In this document: positions 7,441 to 12,886 of the stretch, one piece after another
How the letters are laid out: each line of letters starts with the position of its first letter
Position numbering within the stretch: the stretch's first letter is position 1
Assembly: GCA_038214535.1 (NCBI GenBank)
Contig: JBBQRS010000120.1
Coordinates: 1-13,813, forward strand
Length of the DNA: 13,813 nt
Origin: JBBQRS01 sp038214535
Lineage (GTDB): Bacteria > Chloroflexota > Anaerolineae > CG2-30-64-16
Reading direction: 5' to 3'
The notes under the pieces: model-generated
What the model saw: only the letters and a program-made list of their open reading frames with translations
Databases searched by the model: none
What the model was told of the DNA's origin: nothing
Made by a program: the position numbers and the translations under genes

Positions 7441-8424
7441 ATGTTTGAGCTGGTATTTCTGGGGACGGCGGCCTCTGTGCCCTCCATTCAACGCGGGCTA
7501 TCCGCTGCGGTGCTGATGCACCGTGAGTATCGTTTCCTGATTGATTGCGGCGAGGGCACGCAGCGACAAATTTTGCGCAGCGGGCTGGGTTTCAAGCGGC
7601 TGGACCGCGTGCTGTTGACGCACGGCCATTTGGATCACATCCTGGGGTTGGGCGGGCTGGCTTCGACGTACGCGCGCTGGGAAGCCATCGGCGATATGCA
7701 AATTCACGGCGGGACGTGGGCCTTGCAACGCGTGCGCGACCTGATGCGCGTGGCCTTCGGCCCGGGCGAGGCGCACCTGCACGTGCAGTATCACCCCATG
7801 TCGCCGGGCCTGTTGATGGAAGATGAGCAGTTCGAGGTGCGCGCGTTTCCCGTCGAGCATCGCCGCACCGAGGCGTTCGGGTTCAGTTTCGAGGAGAAGT
7901 CACGCCGGGCCTTCCTGCCCGAGCGGGCCGAGGCGCTGGGTGTGCCGGTTGGCCCGGTGCGCCGCGATCTGGTGCGCGGGATTCCCGCGACGCTGCCCGA
8001 TGGGCGCGTGGTCATGCCGGATGAGGTGCTGGGGCCGTTGAACGCCGGGGCGCGCGTGGTGTTCGTCGGGGATGCGGGGCGAGTGGATAACCTGGTGGCG
8101 GACGCGGCCGGGGCCGACTTGCTGGCGATCGAGGCGACGTACACCGAAGCGGAACACGATACCGCCGCGGATTTCGGCCACCTGACAGCGCGGCAGGCCG
8201 CGTGGCTGGCGCGCGAGGCGGGCGTCGGCGCGCTGGTGTTGCACCACATCTCGCGGCGTTATGCGGCGCGCGAAATCCTGGATGAGGCGTGCGCGGTGTT
8301 CCCGAACACGATGGTCGCGCGTGATTTTGATATGTTTCGGATTGTGAAGCACCGCGGGATCGAGCGGCTGGATGTGCGCCGGCGCGTCGAGAACGACGCA
8401 CCGGGCGAATTTGCGGCGGACTAA
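7441..8424 (+). CDS. rnz: Ribonuclease Z, tRNA 3'-end processing metallo-beta-lactamase
   Basis: RNase Z cuts the 3' trailer from tRNA precursors. The ATG at 7441 is preferred over the in-frame ATG at 7390, because the family begins with a short strand and FLGT (here MFELVFLGTA) and 7390 lies inside the upstream gene. The 327-residue protein shows DCGEGTQRQ (35-43), the metal motif H61-G-H63-L-D65-H66, His140 in PVEHR, Asp211 in VGDAG, His247 in FGHLT and His269 in LHHISRRY. Residues about 167-200 (GVPVGPVRRDL and DGRVVMPDEVLGPL) match the substrate-binding arm typical of RNase Z, which separates it from other beta-lactamase-fold hydrolases. Several motif details differ from the common form: HGHLDH instead of HLHGDH, GDAG instead of GDT, GHLT instead of GHST. 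A weak purine-rich site precedes the start. It converges with the minus-strand Trm112-like gene. Confidence 0.88.
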   Translation: MFELVFLGTAASVPSIQRGLSAAVLMHREYRFLIDCGEGTQRQILRSGLGFKRLDRVLLTHGHLDHILGLGGLASTYARWEAIGDMQIHGGTWALQRVRDLMRVAFGPGEAHLHVQYHPMSPGLLMEDEQFEVRAFPVEHRRTEAFGFSFEEKSRRAFLPERAEALGVPVGPVRRDLVRGIPATLPDGRVVMPDEVLGPLNAGARVVFVGDAGRVDNLVADAAGADLLAIEATYTEAEHDTAADFGHLTARQAAWLAREAGVGALVLHHISRRYAAREILDEACAVFPNTMVARDFDMFRIVKHRGIERLDVRRRVENDAPGEFAAD

Positions 8425-8436
8425 CGGCCGGTCATT

Positions 8437-8784
8437 CTACCGCCCCGAAGAATCCCCGCCTCCATGCCGAGACTCTTCGGAGCCATAGGTTTCCTCCGGG
8501 TGACGCTCAGAACGATTGGGAGATGCCGAGCCTGGCGCGGCATCTGCCGGGGGCGGTGTGGGCAGTTGGGCTGCAGGGGTGCTGATCCAGCGCCCCGCGG
8601 CCTCGATCAGCATCACGGGGATGTCGTCCACAATCGGATATTTGCGGTTGCAATCAGGCTCACGACACACCAACCAGGTATCCTTCACGAGGTCCAGTTG
8701 TCCGGGGTCGTCGCCGGGCCGGCGGGTGTCACCGGTGACGCAATGGGGACAACGAAGTATTTCCAGTAAATCCTGCGGGATCAT
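8437..8784 (-). CDS. Trm112-like zinc-binding protein (UPF0434 type)
   Basis: The 115-residue product starts at ATG 8784, chosen over an in-frame ATG at 8862 because AGGAGG (8789-8794 on the plus strand as CCTCCT) lies four bases upstream and the family begins with a segment like MIPQDLLEILRCP. Four cysteines (C12 and C15 in RCPHC, C40 and C45 in CREPDC) form a likely zinc site, followed by the signature YPIVDDIPVML (49-59). Trm112 proteins bind and activate methyltransferases in eukaryotes and archaea; bacterial relatives are small and their partners are mostly unknown. The last 50 or so residues are rich in Pro, Ala, Ser and Glu and look disordered, longer than the usual about 60-residue bacterial form. 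Its stop faces the rnz stop with 12 bases between them. Confidence 0.85.
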   Translation of the reverse strand: MIPQDLLEILRCPHCVTGDTRRPGDDPGQLDLVKDTWLVCREPDCNRKYPIVDDIPVMLIEAAGRWISTPAAQLPTPPPADAAPGSASPNRSERHPEETYGSEESRHGGGDSSGR

Positions 8785-8806
8785 CTTCCCTCCTGAGCCG
8801 AATGAA

Positions 8807-8848
8807 GCATACTGCGGCACGCATACTGCGGCTCGCATACTGCGAGCC
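8807..8848. repeat. Three tandem 14-bp direct repeats between the Trm112-like gene and rpsB
   Basis: Units at 8807-8820, 8821-8834 and 8835-8848 share the core GCATACTGCG. The first two differ at one base (GCATACTGCGGCAC, GCATACTGCGGCTC), and the third ends in AGCC. They lie between the Shine-Dalgarno site of the minus-strand gene and its predicted promoter, so they are probably in its leader or operator region. They could be binding sites for a regulator or the result of local slippage. Confidence 0.85.
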
Positions 8849-8855
8849 GCAGTAT
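8823..8855. repeat. Perfect 14-bp inverted repeat with 5-base spacer
   Basis: ATACTGCGGCTCGC at 8823-8836 is exactly complementary to GCGAGCCGCAGTAT at 8842-8855, with ATACT between. It is built from the second and third tandem repeats plus an inverted fourth copy of the decamer ATACTGCGGC. The right arm overlaps the predicted minus-strand -10 box. It could be an operator, a cruciform or, if read from further upstream, an RNA hairpin. No T-run follows in either direction, so an intrinsic terminator is unlikely. Confidence 0.85.
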
Positions 8856-8880
8856 AGCACATACCACTCTGGCCTCACAA
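8851..8880 (-). promoter_or_regulatory. Predicted promoter of the Trm112-like gene
   Basis: Read on the minus strand, TTGTGA (8880-8875) and TATACT (8856-8851) are separated by 18 bases. TG-C directly before TATACT makes an extended -10. Transcription would start near 8844, about 60 bases before the ATG at 8784 and inside the tandem repeats. The -35 box is back-to-back with that of the rpsB promoter, one base away. Confidence 0.5.
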
Positions 8881-8881
8881 C

Positions 8882-8910
8882 TTGCCCGCTTCGGCGTGGT
8901 CTAGTATAAT
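8882..8910 (+). promoter_or_regulatory. Predicted rpsB promoter
   Basis: TTGCCC (8882-8887) and a perfect TATAAT (8905-8910) are separated by 17 bases, the best sigma-70-type promoter in the window. The start would fall near 8917, giving a leader of about 137 bases before the rpsB start codon. It probably drives rpsB and perhaps the genes after it. Confidence 0.75.
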
Positions 8911-8918
8911 AAGCTTTC

Positions 8919-9008
8919 GGCGCAAAGCGCCAAATCTACACGCCTGCCTATCCGCCGGCCGTGCCCCGCACAGGGGTTCCGGCGGTCCATGCGGCCCCAA
9001 AGGCCGCA
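8919..9008 (+). promoter_or_regulatory. Structured rpsB leader with three successive hairpins
   Basis: The leader holds a small hairpin GGCGC-AAA-GCGCC (8919-8931), a larger one in which CCGCCGG (8952-8958) pairs with CCGGCGG (8979-8985) around an inner CCCC/GGGG (8964-8967 with 8973-8976), and a third in which TGCGGCC (8990-8996) pairs with GGCCGCA (9002-9008). Long structured leaders of ribosomal protein genes often serve autoregulation by the protein they encode, and S2 is known to do this in some bacteria. I do not recognise this exact fold, so a regulatory role is inference. Confidence 0.45.
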
Positions 9009-9053
9009 GGACGAGGGCAGCGCGGAAGAAAAACGGAAAAGGAGAACTATCAC

Positions 9054-9935
9054 GTGACAGTCGTCTCAATGAAGTCGTTACTCGAAGCCGGTGTGCATTT
9101 CGGCCACCGCACGCGCCGCTGGCACCCGAAGATGCGTCAATTCATCTTCACGGAGCGCAATGGCATCCACATCATTGACCTGCAACAGACCATGCGCCAG
9201 GTCAATACCGCCTATGCGATCGCCCGTGACACGGCGCGCGCGGGTGGCATTATGCTGTTCGTGGGCACGAAGAAGCAGGCGCAGGAGACCATCCGCACGG
9301 AAGCTGAGCGCTGCGGTATGCCTTATGTCAATCATCGCTGGCTGGGCGGCACCCTGACCAACTTCCGCACGATCCGTCAGCGGGTGGATTACATGATCGA
9401 ACTCGAACGGCGCGACGCACGCGGCGAGCTGGATCGGCTGCCCAAGAAGGAAGCCCTCTTGCTGCGGCGCGATCTGGAACGGTTGCACATCCGCATCGGC
9501 GGGCTGCGCAACATGGGCCACGTGCCCGATATCATCTTCGTAGTGGATATCCAGCGCGAAGAGTTGGCCGTCGAAGAAGCGAACAAGCTGCAAATCCCCG
9601 TGGTCGCCATGGTTGACACCAACTGCGACCCCGACCGGATTGATTATCCCATCGCCTCCAACGACGACGCGATTCGCGCGATCAAGTTGATGACGGGCAA
9701 GATGGCCGATGCGGTAATCGAAGGGCTGGAGCTGCGGACGGTGGACGAGGCTGACCGGGCCGCGTCGCGGCCTGAGGCTTATGAACCGGAAGTCATCGAA
9801 GAGATGGCCGATGAGAAGCCGCGGGTGGCGATCGAGGGCGATGTGGATGACCAGGACGAGTATCTGGGGCCGTCCATCCTTGCCCGGCTGGCTGAAGGCC
9901 TTGACGAAGACAACGAGGACGATGCCAAGTCATAA
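9054..9935 (+). CDS. rpsB: 30S ribosomal protein S2
   Basis: S2 is part of the small ribosomal subunit. The GTG at 9054 is chosen because GGAG (9041-9044) lies nine bases upstream and the product then starts MTVVSMKSLLEAGVHFGH, the normal S2 N-terminus; the in-frame ATG at 8961 lies inside the hairpin-rich leader, and ATG 9069 is too far from the binding site. Family segments include HFGHRTRRWHPKM (15-27), GTKKQAQE (71-78), VNHRWLGGTLTNF (92-104), VDTNCDPDRIDYPI (187-200) and NDDAIRAI (203-210). At 293 residues it is longer than the usual 230-260: the last 60 or so residues form an acidic tail with about 20 Asp/Glu, for example EGLDEDNEDD. It begins the rpsB-tsf-pyrH-frr-uppS-cdsA block. Confidence 0.98.
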   Translation: MTVVSMKSLLEAGVHFGHRTRRWHPKMRQFIFTERNGIHIIDLQQTMRQVNTAYAIARDTARAGGIMLFVGTKKQAQETIRTEAERCGMPYVNHRWLGGTLTNFRTIRQRVDYMIELERRDARGELDRLPKKEALLLRRDLERLHIRIGGLRNMGHVPDIIFVVDIQREELAVEEANKLQIPVVAMVDTNCDPDRIDYPIASNDDAIRAIKLMTGKMADAVIEGLELRTVDEADRAASRPEAYEPEVIEEMADEKPRVAIEGDVDDQDEYLGPSILARLAEGLDEDNEDDAKS

Positions 9936-9942
9936 CGCCTCA

Positions 9943-9970
9943 CGGTTGGCCCACACAGTCGGGCCGACCG
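9943..9970 (+). other. Ten-base-pair stem-loop just after rpsB
   Basis: CGGTTGGCCC (9943-9952) pairs with GGGCCGACCG (9961-9970) with one G-U wobble and an eight-base loop, seven bases after the rpsB stop. No T-run follows. It may protect the end of the rpsB message or act together with the next hairpin. Confidence 0.5.
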
Positions 9971-9987
9971 TAACCCTGACGTAATCG

Positions 9988-10027
9988 CTGTGGTTGGCCG
10001 CGTGCTATCGCGCGCGGTCAACCACAG
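9988..10027 (+). terminator. Long hairpin between rpsB and tsf, possible terminator or attenuator
   Basis: Fifteen bases at 9988-10002 pair with 10013-10027 with a single G-U wobble, and the stem can extend by two pairs inward. The sequence after it (GCTGATACTCTCTTATAAAA) is only moderately T-rich, so termination may be partial. Partial stop here would let rpsB be made in excess of the genes downstream. Confidence 0.5.
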
Positions 10028-10046
10028 GCTGATACTCTCTTATAAA
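10018..10046 (+). promoter_or_regulatory. Possible tsf promoter
   Basis: TATAAA (10041-10046) lies in a markedly AT-rich patch of otherwise GC-rich DNA and matches five of six -10 bases. The best -35 at 17-base spacing is TCAACC (10018-10023), a poor match that overlaps the hairpin arm. Transcription would begin near 10053 and include the structured leader before tsf. Confidence 0.35.
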
Positions 10047-10070
10047 ACTTAGAATCCATCCGAAAACTCC

Positions 10071-10123
10071 CGTAGTATAGGGCCTTGTGCCCGTCGCGGG
10101 CGCCCACAAGGGGCTAAACTACG
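10071..10123 (+). promoter_or_regulatory. Long imperfect hairpin in the tsf leader, candidate cis-regulatory RNA
   Basis: CGTAGT (10071-10076) pairs with ACTACG (10118-10123). After an A-A mismatch TAG (10078-10080) pairs with CTA (10114-10116), then after a GG/GG internal loop CCTTGTG (10083-10089) pairs with CACAAGG (10105-10111). CCCG-TCG-CGGG (10090-10100) caps it, with CGCC left as a bulge. About 20 pairs in 53 bases is far from chance expectation. I do not recognise it as a known riboswitch or leader family. Its place 63 bases before the tsf start suggests control of tsf expression. Confidence 0.5.
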
Positions 10124-10159
10124 AGCTTTCGGGCAGACCTGGCATACGATTATAGATCG

Positions 10160-10179
10160 CCCGCGATGGCGGGAAGGAG
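10160..10179 (+). promoter_or_regulatory. Hairpin abutting the tsf ribosome binding site
   Basis: CCCGC (10160-10164) pairs with GCGGG (10169-10173) around a GATG loop and is followed directly by AAGGAG (10174-10179), which lies six bases before the GTG start of tsf. The hairpin leaves the binding site single-stranded and could position it, or be part of a switch with the longer hairpin upstream. Confidence 0.5.
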
Positions 10180-10185
10180 TCATAC

Positions 10186-10776
10186 GTGGAAATCAGTGCA
10201 TCCATGGTTAAAGACCTGCGCCAACAAACCGGCGCAGGTGTGATGGATTGCCGCAAAGCCCTGGAGACTGCCGAGGGCGATATGGCGAAGGCCGCAGAGT
10301 TTCTGCGGGAAAAGGCGCTGGCGACGGCGGCTAAGAAGGCCGACCGGGCGGCGCTCGAAGGGATGATCGGCTCTTACATTCACATGGGCAGCAAGGTCGC
10401 TGCGATGGTTGAGCTCAACTGCGAGAGTGATTTCGTCGCCCGCACGGAGCAATTCCAGGGCCTGGCGCGCGATCTATCCATGCAGGTCGTGGCGACGCGC
10501 CCGAGCTGGGTCGGCATCCAGGATGTTCCGGAAGAGGTCGTGGCCGAGCAACGACAGCACGCCCTCGACGGTGTAGACGCCGGCAAGCCGGCCGAGGTGG
10601 TCGAGAAGATCGTGGAAGGCAAGCTGGCGAAGTTCTACGAAGAGAACTGCCTGCTCGAACAGCCCTTCATCAAGGATGATTCGGTCAAGGTCAAAGACCT
10701 GGTCACCGAATACATCGCCCAGATGGGTGAGAATATCATCGTCCGCCGCTTCTCTCGTCTCGAAGTCGGGGGTTAA
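10186..10776 (+). CDS. tsf: Elongation factor Ts, short form
   Basis: EF-Ts reloads EF-Tu with GTP by releasing GDP. The GTG start is set by AAGGAG six bases upstream. The 196-residue product has the N-terminal UBA-like region with MVKDLRQQTGAGVMDCRKAL (7-26; TGAGVMD touches EF-Tu) and the core segment ELNCESDFVART (76-87), usually seen as TDFVAR. The size matches the short EF-Ts of Thermus, cyanobacteria and Chloroflexota, which carry a reduced core compared with the about 283-residue E. coli protein. Unlike most genomes, 250 structured bases separate it from rpsB, so it may have its own promoter. pyrH follows after three bases. Confidence 0.97.
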   Translation: MEISASMVKDLRQQTGAGVMDCRKALETAEGDMAKAAEFLREKALATAAKKADRAALEGMIGSYIHMGSKVAAMVELNCESDFVARTEQFQGLARDLSMQVVATRPSWVGIQDVPEEVVAEQRQHALDGVDAGKPAEVVEKIVEGKLAKFYEENCLLEQPFIKDDSVKVKDLVTEYIAQMGENIIVRRFSRLEVGG

Positions 10777-10779
10777 GTT

Positions 10780-11496
10780 ATGAGCGCCGTCCATTACAAC
10801 CGGGTTCTCCTCAAGTTGGGCGGCGAAGCACTCGCCGGCGAAGGTGGTTTCGGGATTGACCCCGACCGCGCGGACGGCCTGGCGGAAGAAATCAGCCGGC
10901 TCCGTGAGATGGGCATCGAAGTCGCCGTCGTGATCGGAGCCGGCAATATCTGGCGCGGCGTAGATGGCCTGCAACATGGTATGGAGCAGACCACCGCCGA
11001 CCACATGGGGATGCTGGCGACCGTGATGAACGCGCTGGCGTTGGCCGACGCGATTCGGCGGCGCGGCATGGAAGCTCGGGTGATGACGGCGATTGAAATG
11101 CGCAGCGTCGCCGAGCCTTACATCCGCGGTCGCGCCATGCGCCACCTGGAAAAGGGTTACGTGATCCTGCTGGCCGCGGGCACGGGCAACCCCTACTTCA
11201 CCACCGACACGGCGGCGGCGCTCCGCGCAATGGAAATTCACGCAGAGGTCGTCATCAAGGCCACGAAGGTGGATGGCATTTATGACTCCGATCCGAAAAA
11301 GAACCCGGATGCCAGGCATTTCGACCGCTTGAGCTATATTGATGCGCTGAACATGCGGGTAGGGGTGATGGACAGCACTGCACTGACGCTGTGTATGGAC
11401 AACGACCTGCCGATCATTGTGCTCGATCTGTGGCAGCCCGGCAGCCTCGAGAAGGCCGTCAAGGGCGAGCCGGTGGGCACGTTGGTAGGTCCCTGA
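10780..11496 (+). CDS. pyrH: UMP kinase
   Basis: This amino-acid-kinase-fold enzyme makes UDP from UMP and ATP in pyrimidine nucleotide synthesis; bacterial forms are usually hexamers controlled by GTP and UTP. The 238-residue length is typical. Visible motifs: VLLKLGGEALAG (9-20, Lys12), GAGNIWRG (53-60; usually GGGN), ADHMGMLATVMNALAL (73-88), TGNPYFTTDTAAALRA (135-150) and KATKVDGIYDSDP (160-172). The start ATG is three bases after the tsf stop, with only a weak G-rich site in front, so translation is likely coupled to tsf. frr follows in its usual place. Confidence 0.97.
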   Translation: MSAVHYNRVLLKLGGEALAGEGGFGIDPDRADGLAEEISRLREMGIEVAVVIGAGNIWRGVDGLQHGMEQTTADHMGMLATVMNALALADAIRRRGMEARVMTAIEMRSVAEPYIRGRAMRHLEKGYVILLAAGTGNPYFTTDTAAALRAMEIHAEVVIKATKVDGIYDSDPKKNPDARHFDRLSYIDALNMRVGVMDSTALTLCMDNDLPIIVLDLWQPGSLEKAVKGEPVGTLVGP

Positions 11497-11514
11497 TTTT
11501 AGGGAGGGAGCAGC

Positions 11515-12072
11515 ATGGTTAAAGATGTTTTGCATGAAGCCAATGGACGGATGGATAAGGCCGTCGAGGCGCTACAGGGCGACCTGAGGGCGATCCGCAC
11601 GGGGCGCGCGTCGCCGGCGCTGCTCGAGAAACTCCAGGTGGAGTATTACGGCGCACCGACGCCGCTGAATCAACTCGCCGGGGTCTCCGCGCCGGAACCG
11701 CGGGTGCTGATGATTCGTCCTTATGATAAGGGCATCATGAATGCGATCGAGAAGGCCATTCAGAAGTCGGACCTGGGCCTGACGCCATCGAACGACGGCC
11801 AGGTGATTCGCCTGATGATCCCGCACCTGACGGAAGACCGCCGGAAGGATCTCAGCAAACAGGTGAGCCGGCGGGTGGAAGAGGCGCGCGTCGCTGCACG
11901 CAACATTCGCCGTGATGCAAACGATACGTTGACTAAGATGGAAAAAGACAAGGAGATCAGCGAAGACGATCTCCGCGACGGACAGAAAGATGTGCAGAAG
12001 CTGACTGACGACTGCATCAAGCAGATTGACGAGATCGGCAAGGCCAAAGAAGCCGAGATCATGGAAGTTTGA
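11515..12072 (+). CDS. frr: Ribosome recycling factor
   Basis: RRF, together with EF-G, splits the ribosome after termination. The 185-residue length is standard. The start is set by the strong GGGAGGGAG site just upstream. Domain I helix and domain II are recognisable: IRTGRASPALLEKL (27-40), YYGAPTPLNQLA (44-55), IRPYDKGIMNAIEKAI, then IPHLTEDRRKDL and the long C-terminal helices ending EEARVAARNIRRDAND and DDCIKQIDEIGKAKE. It follows pyrH after 18 bases. Its stop codon TGA overlaps a possible TTG start of uppS. Confidence 0.98.
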   Translation: MVKDVLHEANGRMDKAVEALQGDLRAIRTGRASPALLEKLQVEYYGAPTPLNQLAGVSAPEPRVLMIRPYDKGIMNAIEKAIQKSDLGLTPSNDGQVIRLMIPHLTEDRRKDLSKQVSRRVEEARVAARNIRRDANDTLTKMEKDKEISEDDLRDGQKDVQKLTDDCIKQIDEIGKAKEAEIMEV

Positions 12073-12080
12073 CCCGGTCC

Positions 12081-12836
12081 ATGGATGCTCACGCAACGAT
12101 GCAAGAGCGCTACCCTGGCGTCACGCGCGTTCCGTACCATGTCGGTATCATCATGGACGGGAACGGGCGTTGGGCCCAGGCGCGCGGCCTGCCCCGGTTA
12201 GCCGGGCACCGCGCCGGAACTGAGAACATCCGGCGCATTTTGCGCGGGGCGAAAGAACTGGGCATCCAGGTCCTGACCATCTATGCGTTCTCCACGGAGA
12301 ACTGGTCGCGCCCACCGGATGAAGTCCAGGGTTTGATGAACCTGCTCGGTCAGTTTATCCAGCGCGAGGTGAAAGACCTGCACGCGAATGACGTGCGTAT
12401 CCTGCACAGCGGGCGGTTGGAAGGCATCAACCCCAAGTTGCAGCAGCAGATTCAAAGCGTGCTGCTGCTGACCTGCAACAACCAGACGATCACGCTGAAC
12501 GTCGCCCTGAACTATGGCGGGCGCGCCGAGATCGTGGACGCGGTGCGCCACATCATCCGCGACGGCCACCCGGCCGATGCGGTGACTGAAGACTTGATTT
12601 CGCAATATCTTTATACCGGCGGCCTGCCGGATCCTGACCTGATCATCCGCACGGGCGGCGAGTGGCGGTTGAGTAATTTCCTCATCTGGCAGGCTGCTTA
12701 CGCCGAGTATTACGCCACGCCGACCTACTGGCCCGATTTCAGCGAGGACGACCTGGCCGCGGCGCTTGAAGTATATAGCCATCGCGACCGGCGTTTCGGC
12801 AAGATACCTGCGGCGGACGAACCTCAACACCGATAG
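12081..12836 (+). CDS. uppS: Undecaprenyl diphosphate synthase (cis-prenyltransferase)
   Basis: The enzyme builds undecaprenyl diphosphate from farnesyl diphosphate and isopentenyl diphosphate, the lipid carrier for peptidoglycan and for glycans such as those made by the sugar-phosphate transferase at the left of the window. Family motifs are complete: HVGIIMDGNGRWA (Asp26 catalytic), GHRAGTENIR, YAFSTENWSRP, NYGGRAEIVDA, and LIIRTGGEWRLSNFLIWQ with AYAEYYATPTYWPDF. ATG 12081 is my choice of start (251 residues); TTG 12069, overlapping the frr stop, and ATG 12099 are possible alternatives, and none has a clear binding site, so the exact N-terminus is uncertain. cdsA follows after 50 bases. 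Confidence 0.96.
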   Translation: MDAHATMQERYPGVTRVPYHVGIIMDGNGRWAQARGLPRLAGHRAGTENIRRILRGAKELGIQVLTIYAFSTENWSRPPDEVQGLMNLLGQFIQREVKDLHANDVRILHSGRLEGINPKLQQQIQSVLLLTCNNQTITLNVALNYGGRAEIVDAVRHIIRDGHPADAVTEDLISQYLYTGGLPDPDLIIRTGGEWRLSNFLIWQAAYAEYYATPTYWPDFSEDDLAAALEVYSHRDRRFGKIPAADEPQHR

Positions 12837-12886
12837 GAACCGAACCTCTTTCTCATTTTTGAGTCATCAAACCGGGGGAGACTCCT

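Noticed and set aside
8823..8855. Inverted repeat as a bidirectional intrinsic terminator
   Set aside because: No T-run follows on either strand, and it lies upstream of, not after, both flanking genes.
8464..8857. Plus-strand open frames opposite the Trm112-like gene
   Set aside because: The minus strand has the zinc motifs, family signature and strong AGGAGG site; the plus-strand frames have none of these.
8961..9053. N-terminal extension of S2 from ATG 8961
   Set aside because: It would translate the hairpin-rich leader, and GTG 9054 has a ribosome binding site and gives the standard S2 N-terminus.
10474..11535. 353-residue open frame on the minus strand across tsf and pyrH
   Set aside because: It is antisense to two certain genes, has a His/Arg-rich composition typical of shadow frames in GC-rich DNA and shows no known motif.
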